Assembly (NCBI RefSeq): GCF_016757755.1 | Contig: NZ_CP068437.1 | Coordinates: 1,674,001 to 1,738,000, forward strand | Direction of reading: 5' to 3' | Source: Shewanella sp. KX20019 | GTDB taxonomy: Bacteria > Pseudomonadota > Gammaproteobacteria > Enterobacterales > Shewanellaceae | DNA: 64,000 nucleotides | Part shown: piece after piece, positions 8,792 through 18,747 of the stretch | Position numbering within the stretch: the stretch's first letter is position 1 | How the letters are laid out: each line of letters starts with the position of its first letter | Program-made: the position numbers and the translations under genes | Notes under the pieces: model-generated | Databases searched by the model: none | The model's input: only the letters and a program-made list of their open reading frames with translations | Told to the model about the DNA's origin: nothing

Positions 8792-10951
8792 TTAATCGTT
8801 AAAGATAAGTGCTTGGTTAGCATTTTCATACCAAGTTGGGTTGGTGGCACCGCTGCTGTCGGCTGCAAAATCGACAAATTCGGTATAGGCATTATCTAAG
8901 CGTTCTTTCTCTTTTGGATGTTTCCAATCGACCGGGATTTCAATCGCCCAAGCCATGCCGTTTTCATTTTGAAAGTACTGGCCAGCACTTGGGTTGGAAG
9001 CGTCCTCTCTGTAGCCAAAATAATTGCTGGAGAACTTATCTGTCGGTGCTTGATTCTTAAGATGCACTTCTAGTTGACGACCAGGATTAGCACCAACAGC
9101 ATTTTTAGCGGCGAGACCATGATCTGTGTTGGGAGTGGCAAAGATAAATGGGTCATAGGGGAAAGCGGGTATGAGGCTTTCTGATACCGGGGTTTCAAAT
9201 GGGATCTCAAGTGACCAAGTCGTTCTAAAGGCACTTTCACAACCTGTTTCGGTTCTTAGATATTCGCAGCCTTGCTCAAGCGTGACGAAATCGGATAGAT
9301 CTTGGGTAAAGATAAATACAGCGTTGGTCTGCCCCGCCTCTAAAGGTGACTCTAGTTGGACTATATCGTCAATAGTCCAACTAATAAGAGATTCTTTGAT
9401 TTTGTTGCTACTCACACCGGGAAGGTGCACAGCAAAACCATTGTGATAGGCTGCGCCCATTGCCGCTAACTGTGCATCAAAACCAATGCGTCTCACTTTG
9501 TTGTCTTTGACATACTCGGTGATCCGCAGTTGCACAACCACGTCATTCATATCAAAGTCACCTTGGTCAGGATAAAGATCCTCATAAGCAAGTGTTGTAT
9601 AGGTTGATGATGAAGGGTAATAGTTGATGGTCACGCCTGTTTCTGTCAACGTTACTGCATAGTCTTCGACCTCACCATCTCCAACGCCCCCTGTCGCAGC
9701 AATATCTTGCTGAGTACTTAAACGGAAGCGTGCCCAAGTTGGACCCTCTTTCGCCCAGCTAGGTACCGCAACTGTGATGGTATTTAAACCGTTGTCGAGT
9801 GGTTCACCGAGAATGATCTGTTCTTCTAGATCAAAATTGCCATTTTGGTTCCAATCAAACCATGCATTAAGGTAGCCATCACTGCCTGTAGCGGTCACTA
9901 GTAAAATAGCGGTTTCACCAAGTTCAAAGCCGGTAGGCATTACCACACCGTCTTCATCATCAGAGCCGTCATTGACGTCATCTGATAATGGCGAGGCATA
10001 CCCATCTGATTCATTATCAACTGAAGCCCCAAGGTACAGCTCGTCGCTTATGGCATGTCGAGCACCGTTTGATGTTAATAATGTGCCGTAAGAATCTGGC
10101 GCATCACCAAAGTCGACTGAATCTCCAACGATGACCTCTGCTAAAGCACATCTTGCGCCGTCATTACTTGATGATGCCGGTCCGTAAGCAAATAGCACAG
10201 TACTTGGGGAGGCATCATTGACATTAACTTTATAGATATTACCGTTGCTGTTGTTACTTACATATAGGTTGCCATTGGGATCAAAGAACTGTGCGCCAAA
10301 GATGAAATTACTGCCACTAGAGGTGATCACAGTCCCTAGATCTGTTGCTTCGCCGGTTGTAGCATCTATTCTGAGCAGCTTACCGACGGAGCCATTACTG
10401 ATCGAGTAGATGTGGCCATCGGTGGGGTGAAAGGCTAAATCTGTTATGTTGTAACTGGCATTTTCTTTACTGCCAGGCACGATAGTCATGTTGTAGCTTG
10501 CTGGGTTATCGAGTGGGATTTTAAATAACCCCTTACCTTTACGGTAGCCGTACCAGATGTTTTCAGCGATAGCGACATCACCAACATAAAAATTACCTGC
10601 AGTTGCAGCTGACGCATCTTTTATTACCGTCAAAGCCGATATTTGATAGTCGTTGCCAGCCTTACCAAGCGTTGCGTTTGAATAGTCCCAGCCATAAATG
10701 TAGTTGTCGTGGTAGTTAAAGCCGACACCGTTAAATGCATTGCCTGTGCCCATATCATTGGACAATACAACGTAGCTACCTGTCGCAAGGTTTACGCCGA
10801 AGGTTTTTGGTGTATTGGATTGCTTCTGAATGACAAATGCTTCGGTTGGACAAGCGCTAAAGGGTTCAGATGCACTAACATTCGCTGATATAAGCAGACT
10901 CAGAATTAAAGGTGAACTGCAGCTAAATGAAATAAATTTTGATTTTTCCAT
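8792..10951 (-). CDS. Exported LruC-domain protein with GEVED domain
   Basis: 719 residues with a signal peptide (MEKSKFISFSCSSPLILSLL). The N-terminal ~250 residues look like a beta-propeller of the DUF6923 type (GWDYSNATLGKAGNDY, LYVSNNSNGNIYKVNV). A linker beginning DFGDAPDSYGTLL and an Asp-rich segment follow. Next is a GEVED domain (WFDWNQNGNFD, ending GVGDGEVEDYAVTL, about residues 330-437). The C-terminus is a LruC domain (EDLYPDQGDFDMNDVVVQLR, about residues 460-700). Such proteins are secreted or surface-bound with probable calcium sites. Function is unknown; adhesion or matrix roles are guesses. It is first in an operon with a small lipoprotein. Confidence 0.75.
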   Translation of the reverse strand: MEKSKFISFSCSSPLILSLLISANVSASEPFSACPTEAFVIQKQSNTPKTFGVNLATGSYVVLSNDMGTGNAFNGVGFNYHDNYIYGWDYSNATLGKAGNDYQISALTVIKDASAATAGNFYVGDVAIAENIWYGYRKGKGLFKIPLDNPASYNMTIVPGSKENASYNITDLAFHPTDGHIYSISNGSVGKLLRIDATTGEATDLGTVITSSGSNFIFGAQFFDPNGNLYVSNNSNGNIYKVNVNDASPSTVLFAYGPASSSNDGARCALAEVIVGDSVDFGDAPDSYGTLLTSNGARHAISDELYLGASVDNESDGYASPLSDDVNDGSDDEDGVVMPTGFELGETAILLVTATGSDGYLNAWFDWNQNGNFDLEEQIILGEPLDNGLNTITVAVPSWAKEGPTWARFRLSTQQDIAATGGVGDGEVEDYAVTLTETGVTINYYPSSSTYTTLAYEDLYPDQGDFDMNDVVVQLRITEYVKDNKVRRIGFDAQLAAMGAAYHNGFAVHLPGVSSNKIKESLISWTIDDIVQLESPLEAGQTNAVFIFTQDLSDFVTLEQGCEYLRTETGCESAFRTTWSLEIPFETPVSESLIPAFPYDPFIFATPNTDHGLAAKNAVGANPGRQLEVHLKNQAPTDKFSSNYFGYREDASNPSAGQYFQNENGMAWAIEIPVDWKHPKEKERLDNAYTEFVDFAADSSGATNPTWYENANQALIFND

Positions 10952-11262
10952 AATGCATCTCTCACTGTCACGTTATCAAAGTAAGTTGAATACAGCATAA
11001 GCTGTGCCAGTTTTTTTAGCAGTTATAAATCAATGTGTTATCTATTTGCTTGGGTGTTTTAAGATCAATAAATTGCATTTTGCAAATCGAAATAACCAAT
11101 CGGATAGGCAGAGGGGGGAGCAATATCTATTGGTTAAGGCGGTTAAAGGCCGAGTAAGGTAGCGTATGTTTTTTATACGACTTGGCTTAACTCTTATAAC
11201 AGTGCTAAGTTTTATCGATAGCTAACATTTTATTAACTATTGTTTCAGGTGGTGGTAGATCT
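10952..11262. other. Intergenic region between divergent genes
   Basis: 311 AT-rich bases separate the LruC operon from the BshA-like gene. Promoters for both must lie here. I see no convincing operator, hairpin or small gene. Confidence 0.5.
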
Positions 11263-12447
11263 ATGTCAAAACTGCGCATTGGTATAGTGTGCCACCCCAG
11301 TATTGGTGGCTCGGGTTTAGTTGCAACAGAGTTGGGTCTCGGCTTAGCAAAGCTCGGTCATGAAGTTCATTTTATCTCCAGTGTTAGACCCTTCAAGCTA
11401 ATTGAAGATTCTCAGCGACTCTTTTTTCATTCAGTTGAAGCTATTAACTATCCGCTTTTTGCTGATCCTCTATATACTTTTGCTTTAACGGCAAAGATTG
11501 TCGAAGTTGCAGAGCAGTATCAACTGGATGTTGTTCATGCTCACTATTCAATACCACATTCGCTATGCGCATATCTCGCCAGTGAGATAAGTCGACAAAA
11601 ATTTTCTACCGTCACCACTATTCACGGTACCGATGTCACTATTGTTGGCCAAGATAAACCACTTTATCCGTTAAATAAATTCAGTATTCATAAGAGCACT
11701 AAAGTGACCACGGTTTCAGATTATCAACGTAACTATATCTATGGCCATTTTGAAAAAGACAAAACCATAGAAGTTATCCATAACTTCATTGATTTGAGTG
11801 TTTTTACTCCGATGAATGCTGACATCAATATCCGCCGACAAATGGCAATGGATGACGAAAAAGTGGTGATGCATGTATCTAATTTTAGAGCGCTTAAAAA
11901 TACCGATACCGTCGTAAGGGCGTTTTACTTGCTGCTTAGAAAGGTAAATGCTCGTTTAGTGCTACTGGGAAGCGGGCCATATATCGATAGGATTAAACAG
12001 CAGTGTGAAAAACTCGATATTTTGCAGCAGGTCACTTTTATGGGGGCTGTGACGCATGTGGAGACATATCTTCCCAATGCTGACTGCATGATCCAACCAA
12101 GCTACAGAGAGTCATTTAGCATGGTATTACTCGAAGCTATGGCCTGTGCGGTACCGACTGTTGGCAGTAATGTTGATGGGGTTCCAGAGGTAGTCGAGGA
12201 GGGCGTATGCGGTTTTATGTTTGACCCTGATAATGCAGTAGGTATGGCAAAAGCAATGGCAGGTATTTTGAACGATCCAGATAAGCAACTACAGATGGGG
12301 CAAGCGGGTCGCCGCCGAGCAAGAGCATTGTTTAGCCCAGAACAAAAAATCGGCCAATACGTGGACTGCTATTACGAAGCTATCGCCGAAGATGACATCG
12401 TATATCCAAGGAATTTGGGGATAGATCTGCAGGTTAACTGCAAATAA
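11263..12447 (+). CDS. bshA: BshA-like GT4 glycosyltransferase
   Basis: 394 residues. The N-terminus (LRIGIVCHPSIGGSGLVATE) and the segments HFISSVRPFKL, DVVHAHYSIPHSLCAYLA and TTIHGTDVTIVG match BshA, the enzyme that joins GlcNAc from UDP-GlcNAc to L-malate in bacillithiol synthesis. The C-terminal GT4 donor-site motif PSYRESFSMVLLEAMACAVP is present (E-x7-E pattern). A good ribosome site (AGGTGGTGG) precedes the ATG. No bshB or bshC gene is in the window, and bacillithiol is not expected in this kind of organism, so the true product may be another glycoside. Transcription may continue into the transporter 27 bases downstream. Confidence 0.75.
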   Translation: MSKLRIGIVCHPSIGGSGLVATELGLGLAKLGHEVHFISSVRPFKLIEDSQRLFFHSVEAINYPLFADPLYTFALTAKIVEVAEQYQLDVVHAHYSIPHSLCAYLASEISRQKFSTVTTIHGTDVTIVGQDKPLYPLNKFSIHKSTKVTTVSDYQRNYIYGHFEKDKTIEVIHNFIDLSVFTPMNADINIRRQMAMDDEKVVMHVSNFRALKNTDTVVRAFYLLLRKVNARLVLLGSGPYIDRIKQQCEKLDILQQVTFMGAVTHVETYLPNADCMIQPSYRESFSMVLLEAMACAVPTVGSNVDGVPEVVEEGVCGFMFDPDNAVGMAKAMAGILNDPDKQLQMGQAGRRRARALFSPEQKIGQYVDCYYEAIAEDDIVYPRNLGIDLQVNCK

Positions 12448-12474
12448 GATACAAATAAAAGGACAGGCTTGATT

Positions 12475-14706
12475 ATGGTTGATAAAGCGACGGTTGCCGA
12501 CAGTCAGGGCGATAGTGAACTCGGAAAAGAGCTTATTGAAAAGCCGAATAAAAAGATGAGCATGTCGACGTTGGTGTTATTGTCTTTTGCCGCTGGTATT
12601 GCTTCAGGGTTGTTCTTTGGTGAGATGCTAGCATGGATGTCCGTTATAGGTGATGCGTTTATTAAACTGCTTCAAATGACCATTATTCCCTATATTATTG
12701 TTTCGCTTATCTCTAGTTTAGGCAGCTTGACCATGGATCAAGCAAAGTCGCTGGGCGTTAAAGTGGGTAAGCTGATGTTGGTGATCTGGATGTTCGGTTT
12801 GCTGACGATGTTTCTGATTAAATACACCTTTCCAGACTGGCAAGCGGGTGAGTTTTTTAGTTTAACCGCGCTACAAGATCCAAACTCGATTAATCTGTTA
12901 GATATATATATTCCTTCAAATCCATTTTTCTCGCTATCAAACAGCTATATTCCAGCGATTGTATTGTTCTGTGTTGCAACTGGTATAGCACTGATCTCCA
13001 TCGACAACAAAGAATCCTTGATGCGGCCAATGCAACTGCTTGGTGAGTCATTTAATAAGGTGACTCAAAGCATTGTAAAGCTGATGCCGATAGGTATTTT
13101 TGCCATGACAGCAGCCACGGCTGGCACCATGGATTTTGAAGAGTTTCAAAAGCTGCAGGTGTATTTTGTGGCGCACGTGGTGATGACTATCATTTTGACC
13201 TACTGGGTGTTACCGGCAATTCTTGCCACTATTACCCCTTTCTCATATCGTGATATTACTGGCATAGCTAAAGATGCCATGATTACTGCCTTCGCCGCCG
13301 GAAATATATTCATTGTTATTCCGCTGCTTATTCAGCGTACTAAAGAGTTATTTCATAAGTACAATATTGGCAATCAACAAACAGATGATTACGCCAATAT
13401 CATTATCCCAGTGGTCTTTAGCTTTCCTAATCTTGGTAAGTTATTGACCATTGTTTTTGTCCTGTTCGCGGCGTGGTTTTCAGGTAAGGAGATAGATTTT
13501 TTAACCTATCTGCCCATGTCGATAAATGGCCTGATTAGTCTATTTGGTAGCGTATATCTAACCATACCAATGTTACTCGATTCGCTTGAGTTATCATCGG
13601 ATCTATTTCAGCTTTATATGGTCTCTAGTTTGTTCACCAGCCGATTTACTTCGTTACTAGCGGCAATGAATATCTTCATTCTCGCGGTTGGAGGCACAGC
13701 TATGCTAGTCGGCATTGCTAAAGTCAGTATGACAAGGTTACTGATGTACAGCGCATTAACGCCAGTGGTCGTCGGCGTCAGTTTATTAGCGTCTAGCTGG
13801 CTGCTGAGTAGTATTGTTAATACTGAATACAACATGGATGAAGTGGTAGCGCAGATGAGTGCTGCCGAGAAGGTTCCCGATCAAGTAACTGCTTTTAAGT
13901 GGGAAGAGCTGGCGGAAGCGACAGGCCCAAGAGGCTTAGCAGCGATAAGAGAGAGTGGCATATTAAGGATCGGATATAACCCTATTCAGGTGCCGTTCTC
14001 TTTTTATAATGCGCAAGATCAACTGGTCGGTTTTGACGTTGAGTTAATGAAGAAGCTAGCAGCAGAAATGGAGGTCAAAATCGCGTTTGTCCCCTACACC
14101 TTTGACAACGTGTTGAGCGCCATCAATAAAGGGCAATTTGATATTGCCATTTCAGGGTTACAAATGACGACCAAGCGTATTGAGTACGTTGGGTTTACGA
14201 CCCCTGTACTCGATCTTCACTACTCATTTGTGGTGAAAGATCATCGCGCCGATGAATTCAAAACTGACAAAATGATGCGCGAAGCCGGCACCATTAAAAT
14301 AGCGTCTGTAGGTACCTATTCGATAATGCCTCACCTTGAGAAGAAGTTTCCAAATTTTGAGTTTGAAACGATTCAATCTGACCGGCTGTTCTTTGAAGAT
14401 GATGGTAAAACATGGGACGGGTTAATGATCAGCCTTGAAGCGGGTAAGACCTGGACTATCTTGTATCCAGAATATACCACGCTCTATAATCGAGAAGAGA
14501 TAAAATCATTCCCTGCATCATATGCAGTTGCCAGAGATAATGCCTCGTTGCAAACATTTCTCAATAGCTGGTTAGCGATCCAAAAGTCATCGGGTTATGT
14601 CGACACCTTATATGGATACTGGATTTTAGGTGAAAACGCTAAACCTAAAACCCCCCGCTGGTCTGTGATAAAAGATGTGCTGCATTGGGTTGATGCCGAT
14701 AAGTAA
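12475..14706 (+). CDS. Dicarboxylate/amino acid:cation symporter fused to a solute-binding domain
   Basis: About 743 residues (a TTG two codons earlier is an alternative start). Residues 25-430 are a DAACS (GltP/DctA-type) symporter with about eight to ten membrane segments, for example LLQMTIIPYIIVSLISSLG and MITAFAAGNIFIVIPLLIQ. Residues 450-740 are a family 3 periplasmic solute-binding domain (GILRIGYNPIQVPFSFYN, VGFDVELMKKLAAEM, FDIAISGLQMTTKR). Fusing an ABC-type binding domain to a secondary transporter suggests capture and uptake of an acidic amino acid or dicarboxylate, or ligand sensing. The binding domain should face the periplasm. Confidence 0.8.
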   Translation: MVDKATVADSQGDSELGKELIEKPNKKMSMSTLVLLSFAAGIASGLFFGEMLAWMSVIGDAFIKLLQMTIIPYIIVSLISSLGSLTMDQAKSLGVKVGKLMLVIWMFGLLTMFLIKYTFPDWQAGEFFSLTALQDPNSINLLDIYIPSNPFFSLSNSYIPAIVLFCVATGIALISIDNKESLMRPMQLLGESFNKVTQSIVKLMPIGIFAMTAATAGTMDFEEFQKLQVYFVAHVVMTIILTYWVLPAILATITPFSYRDITGIAKDAMITAFAAGNIFIVIPLLIQRTKELFHKYNIGNQQTDDYANIIIPVVFSFPNLGKLLTIVFVLFAAWFSGKEIDFLTYLPMSINGLISLFGSVYLTIPMLLDSLELSSDLFQLYMVSSLFTSRFTSLLAAMNIFILAVGGTAMLVGIAKVSMTRLLMYSALTPVVVGVSLLASSWLLSSIVNTEYNMDEVVAQMSAAEKVPDQVTAFKWEELAEATGPRGLAAIRESGILRIGYNPIQVPFSFYNAQDQLVGFDVELMKKLAAEMEVKIAFVPYTFDNVLSAINKGQFDIAISGLQMTTKRIEYVGFTTPVLDLHYSFVVKDHRADEFKTDKMMREAGTIKIASVGTYSIMPHLEKKFPNFEFETIQSDRLFFEDDGKTWDGLMISLEAGKTWTILYPEYTTLYNREEIKSFPASYAVARDNASLQTFLNSWLAIQKSSGYVDTLYGYWILGENAKPKTPRWSVIKDVLHWVDADK

Positions 14707-14760
14707 TCTGTTTAAAGGCGATGTCCTTTATCTGTAAGGCCAAACAGGTAAAAGACGTCG

Positions 14761-14806
14761 TATACCCATCCCACTGAATCCTGCATCTTCAGGTAGGATG
14801 GGTATA
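14761..14806. terminator. Terminator-like hairpin between convergent genes
   Basis: TATACCCATCC at 14761-14771 pairs perfectly with GGATGGGTATA at 14796-14806. Part of the loop and 3' arm (TGCATCTTCAGGTAGGATGG) resembles bases 8062-8081 (TGCATATTCAGGTTGGATGG), so this may be a dispersed chromosomal repeat used as a terminator. Confidence 0.55.
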
Positions 14807-14812
14807 TACAAG

Positions 14813-15817
14813 TTACATAATCCAACTGTAGCTAAGTACCCCATAACCATGCCAGTCCTGCGAGTCTGACTCATACTCCTTGCTATAAAAATCAAAGCGC
14901 CAACTAAGAGACCAGCTCGGGAATGCCCATATAACGCCGGCACTCGCTTGTGCTTGCTCATGCTTTAGCTGCACATATGAGTCATAGGGTAAATTACCGT
15001 CTATGCTGAGGTCGTTAAAGCGGTATCCCGCCTGAGCTCGTGCAAAAACAGTCCAGCTGCCGCTCTCTTTTGCTGCTGTACTATATTGGCCGTAATGACC
15101 TTGATGGCTGCTTAATTGGCCAAAAGACTGACTTAAATCATCCCCCCAGCGCAATGTCACTCCTAAATTGGTTTCTGAGCGGAAGTTACCCAGCTGCGAA
15201 TAACTATGACCACTGAGCTCCCAGCTACTGTCTTTAAAAGCTTGTTGCCGTGTTAATAGGTAATCTGCTTCATAGGCCAATTGCAGCGTGAGTTGACTCT
15301 CCATTTGATATTGCCAGCCCTGCGGCGATGTGGAAGAGGTAATTTTGTGTACCAATTCCTGTGTTGCTTGCGCACCGGAAGCTGGGCCCATGACGCCCAC
15401 ACCAAACCAGTTTTTTTGCGCCAGCTGGCTGCTATAGACAGCGGTAAAGCTTTCAAGCTCTAACAGACCCGCATAGGGACGTTCGTTAGGCTGAGCATAG
15501 TCATGTTTAATTTCAGTGGGCGTCCACATGCGTTGGTATACTTTTGCGCCCCATTGCATATGTCCACTTGGTTGCGAAAAGAGTAGATTTTTTTGCCAGG
15601 TTAACGGCCAAAATGGTTGAGAAAAATTGGTGTCGGCAGTCTGCCATCCAAAAACAATGCCATTGGAGAAGTCGCCGTCATCACCAATGACTACGTCATT
15701 ATCGAGGCCTAAATACCATTGATCTGCCTGAGCGGGAATAGAGAGAGTGGCACATATCAGTACTGTTACTACAGAGCTTTTATTCAATGCAGTGTGATTA
15801 ATGTGAAAGAAGGTCAA
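14813..15817 (-). CDS. LpxR-like lipid A deacylase family outer membrane protein (DUF2219)
   Basis: 334 residues. The signal peptide ends near AQADQ. The mature N-terminus YLGLDNDVVIGDDGDFSNGI carries the Asn-Asp pair and the NG motif of LpxR, where those residues form the calcium site. NERPYAGLL further on is another family hallmark. Amphipathic beta strands run to a C-terminal aromatic end, as expected of a 12-strand barrel. LpxR removes the 3'-acyloxyacyl chain of lipid A. The function here is inferred from the family only. Confidence 0.75.
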   Translation of the reverse strand: MTFFHINHTALNKSSVVTVLICATLSIPAQADQWYLGLDNDVVIGDDGDFSNGIVFGWQTADTNFSQPFWPLTWQKNLLFSQPSGHMQWGAKVYQRMWTPTEIKHDYAQPNERPYAGLLELESFTAVYSSQLAQKNWFGVGVMGPASGAQATQELVHKITSSTSPQGWQYQMESQLTLQLAYEADYLLTRQQAFKDSSWELSGHSYSQLGNFRSETNLGVTLRWGDDLSQSFGQLSSHQGHYGQYSTAAKESGSWTVFARAQAGYRFNDLSIDGNLPYDSYVQLKHEQAQASAGVIWAFPSWSLSWRFDFYSKEYESDSQDWHGYGVLSYSWIM

Positions 15818-15958
15818 AAGAGACTCCTCGATGTAAAGTTCAATGCATGATTTCAGGCGAGAATATACATAAAACTAACGCTTTCAGCATATAGATAAAG
15901 CCATAGCTTGTATATACGCTAAATGCGCGGGCAAAAGGGTAATGGCTTAGGCGAATGT

Positions 15959-16957
15959 TTAGCTGTGTTGTCGTCGATAGGCTCGAGGCGAAAGCCCGGT
16001 TATACGCTTAAATGCACGTGAAAAGTGAGGCAAGTCTGAATAGCCTAAAGATGAGGCAATACGGCTGATTGGAATATTTCTGTCTGTCATCATCTCACTG
16101 GCTTGGCTAAAGAGAATGTTTTCTACGATATTAGAGTAGCTTGCATTTTCTACTTTTAAACGACGTTGTAAGGTTCTTACCTGAATCCCCAAAATGCTTG
16201 CTGCAGACTCAATGGAGAGTCTCCCCAAGCCCAAATATGGCTTTAATGCATGCTTTAATGAATCGGCAAATAGGGTTGGCTTTAATGGTTGTTCAGTTTG
16301 AGTTTCATGCCAACCCAGTTTGAGTTTGATAGGTTGTGCGAGCTCTTTACTCGATAACGATATGCCTGTGACGCTGCGGTTGAGATAGAATTGAGAGTTA
16401 TTGATAAGTAAGTTTTTTTCTAGTTTGCCTGTACTGTCGATAGTCAATGCAATCTCTTTAGGAGACCATTGTCTTTGTGTTAATCCACGAACCAGTTCGA
16501 TCATGAAAGTGAGAATGAAATGTTCTCTAAAATCCGCTAACAGCTCTTTGCCAAAGCGATGTTCTCGTACAAACCAGTGACGCCCAAACAAGTGGCGCAG
16601 CTTTACCGTTGAGTGAGTTGATTCTCGGTTGAAAAACACACAGAACTCATTGAGTGCTTGCCCTAAGGTTTTCGCATGCTTTATTTTATCTATGTAGCTT
16701 GGAATAAATACTTGTCGGCAAGCTTGCCATATTAGCTGGCTATACTTATCTGGCCCTGCTTTTTCTCCAATAATATTCAATAAATTGATTAGCGGGAGCT
16801 GCGGCACATAGTCATGCTCAATATTTGAGATACTTTCAGGTAACTGTGCTTTTGCAATGGTGGGATAGATATCATCGTCGATCTGTTTAAGCATATCGAT
16901 AAAAGCAATTGCATATTGTGACTTGATTAAAGGAACCAGCGGTGTCATTTTACTCAT
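15959..16957 (-). CDS. AraC-family transcriptional regulator
   Basis: 332 residues. The N-terminal ~200 residues look like the arabinose-binding-type sensor of the OruR group. The C-terminal ~90 residues carry two helix-turn-helix motifs, with the signature ISRIASSLGYSDLPHFSRAF followed by KRITGLSPRAYRR. It is probably a regulator responding to a small molecule. It is transcribed away from the nfsA-like gene, with about 190 bases between them, so it may control that gene, but no operator is evident. Confidence 0.8.
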   Translation of the reverse strand: MSKMTPLVPLIKSQYAIAFIDMLKQIDDDIYPTIAKAQLPESISNIEHDYVPQLPLINLLNIIGEKAGPDKYSQLIWQACRQVFIPSYIDKIKHAKTLGQALNEFCVFFNRESTHSTVKLRHLFGRHWFVREHRFGKELLADFREHFILTFMIELVRGLTQRQWSPKEIALTIDSTGKLEKNLLINNSQFYLNRSVTGISLSSKELAQPIKLKLGWHETQTEQPLKPTLFADSLKHALKPYLGLGRLSIESAASILGIQVRTLQRRLKVENASYSNIVENILFSQASEMMTDRNIPISRIASSLGYSDLPHFSRAFKRITGLSPRAYRRQHS

Positions 16958-17147
16958 GATTACAATCCTCCGTCGCGTTGCTGGCTAGTTCTTCTATTAT
17001 TATCGCAATCATCTGGCTTAGGCAAATTGACTCATTTAATGCTTAGGCACTATCGTTGAGCTTTGCGTAATTGACCTGAAGTATGGTGAGTTGTTATTAG
17101 GTTAGAAAAGTAGGCTGGTGGCACTAAATGCAATAGGTGAAGTTGAT

Positions 17148-17870
17148 ATGAACTCGACAATAGCAACAATAATGCGCCACCGTTCAATACGTCATTATAC
17201 TGAGCAGGCCATCGAAGTGGAGAAGCTTGAACAGATTTTAAATTGCGCGTTAGCAGCCTCTACATCGAGCTTTATTCAATGTACTAGCATTATTCGTGTC
17301 TCAAACCCATCGCTACGGCAACAGTTGGCTAAATGTGCCGGAGGCCAGGACTATGTTGCATCCGCTGCTGAGTTCTTGGTATTTTGTGCAGACTTTAATC
17401 GCCATCAACAGATCCATGCTGAAGCGCAACTCGGTTTTACTGAGCAAACCTTAATCGGTGCCGTTGATACAGCATTGATGGGACAAAATGCGTTGCTCGC
17501 AGCGCAGTCGTTAGGTTTAGGTGGAGTGTTTATTGGCGGTATTCGCAATAACCCACAGCAAGTTACCGTGTTGTTAGAGTTACCAGAGCATGTACTGCCA
17601 CTATTTGGTATGTGTCTAGGCTACCCTGCAAGAGAGCCTGAGCCCAAACCACGTCTGCCACTCAATATTGTGGTGCATCAAGACCAGTATCAACAACTCG
17701 ACAGAGTCGTATTGGCTGAATATGACCAACATATTCGTGACTATTATGCTGCTCGTAGTAGCAGTACCAAGCAAACCTCTTGGTCTGAACATGTTAAAGC
17801 CGCGCTGAGCAAAGAATCACGGCCCTTTATGAAAGAATATCTTAATAGCCAAGGCTTTAGCGTTAAGTGA
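17148..17870 (+). CDS. nfsA: NfsA-like oxygen-insensitive NAD(P)H nitroreductase/flavin reductase
   Basis: 240 residues from the ATG at 17148, which matches the family length; an upstream in-frame ATG at 17118 would add an unrelated lead. It begins ATIMRHRSIRHYTEQAIE, the FMN phosphate-binding Arg cluster of the nitroreductase fold. It also has SSFIQCTSIIRV and SLGLGGVFIGGIRNNPQQV, both typical of NfsA. Family members use FMN and NADPH to reduce nitroaromatics, quinones or flavins by two electrons. Cytoplasmic. Confidence 0.8.
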   Translation: MNSTIATIMRHRSIRHYTEQAIEVEKLEQILNCALAASTSSFIQCTSIIRVSNPSLRQQLAKCAGGQDYVASAAEFLVFCADFNRHQQIHAEAQLGFTEQTLIGAVDTALMGQNALLAAQSLGLGGVFIGGIRNNPQQVTVLLELPEHVLPLFGMCLGYPAREPEPKPRLPLNIVVHQDQYQQLDRVVLAEYDQHIRDYYAARSSSTKQTSWSEHVKAALSKESRPFMKEYLNSQGFSVK

Positions 17871-18134
17871 GCAGTGAACGCAAATCGCTGATTCATGATT
17901 GTTAGCGCAAATGAAGCGCAGTGAATAGACAAAATAACCTGTTGAAAACGAATTCTAATTAATGGAATCGGTATCAACAATCTAGGCTTGTTCACAGGAC
18001 AAGATCCTCAATCTAGATGATATCGGAATTTTTGATTATAATGAGTCTTTGAAAAGCGAGTTGTATCGATGATCATTATCAGAAGTGGTCTATTAAGCAC
18101 GACTCAACAAATTATTTATTAAAGAGAAAATACC

Positions 18135-18476
18135 ATGAGCGCTATCCCAACATGCCCAAAATGTGAATCAACATACGTATACGAAGACGGTTCACAGCTC
18201 GTTTGTCCTGAATGTGCTCATGAATGGAATCCTAGCGAAGTTATCGTTGATCCAGATGCAATTATTTTAAAAGATGCTGTCGGCAATTTATTAGCAGAAG
18301 AAGATAAAGTGACACTAATCAAAGACCTTAAAGTGAAAGGGTCATCATTAGTGCTTAAAGTTGGTACCAAAGCGGTTATCAAACGTTTCGTAGACGGCGA
18401 CCACGACATCGATTGTAAGGTCGATGGCCACGGCTATATGATGCTTAAATCTAAGTTTGTAAGAAAGCAAAACTAA
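18135..18476 (+). CDS. yjdM: YjdM/PhnA family zinc-ribbon protein
   Basis: 113 residues, the usual family length. The N-terminus has a zinc ribbon (CPKCESTYVYEDG...LVCPECAHEW). A conserved C-terminal SH3-like domain follows (KDLKVKGSSLVLKVGTKA, GDHDIDCKVDGHGYM). The old name PhnA came from its position near phosphonate genes in E. coli; its actual role is unsettled. AAAGAG precedes the ATG. It is single and followed by a strong terminator, and is the last clearly core gene before the accessory region. Confidence 0.9.
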   Translation: MSAIPTCPKCESTYVYEDGSQLVCPECAHEWNPSEVIVDPDAIILKDAVGNLLAEEDKVTLIKDLKVKGSSLVLKVGTKAVIKRFVDGDHDIDCKVDGHGYMMLKSKFVRKQN

Positions 18477-18511
18477 CCGACTTTCGAGTCGCACTGGTTA
18501 CTGCAAACTAT

Positions 18512-18542
18512 AAAAACATCTGCCTAGAGCAGATGTTTTTTT
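18512..18542 (+). terminator. Intrinsic terminator after yjdM
   Basis: AAAAACATCTGC at 18512-18523 and GCAGATGTTTTT at 18529-18540 form a perfect 12-bp stem with a 5-base loop, followed by further T residues. Confidence 0.9.
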
Positions 18543-18747
18543 ATGCCCCAAAGAAATCCGTTGGGTGTTTCATCTATGGCTACTTTTCAATAAAGAGAAA
18601 GAGGCTCTTAAGCCAGCGAATAAAGCAGAATCGCTTAGAGCACTGCTATCTCTTTAGAGTGCTAAAAGGGAGTTAAATAAAGCCACCCATAGCAAATTGC
18701 GAACATTGCATCCTCTTACTAAACTTTAGCTATTGCTAAAGTGGGGG

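Noticed and set aside
8447..8802. Plus-strand frames opposite the small lipoprotein
   Set aside because: They are antisense shadows of a gene with a clear signal peptide and lipobox on the minus strand.
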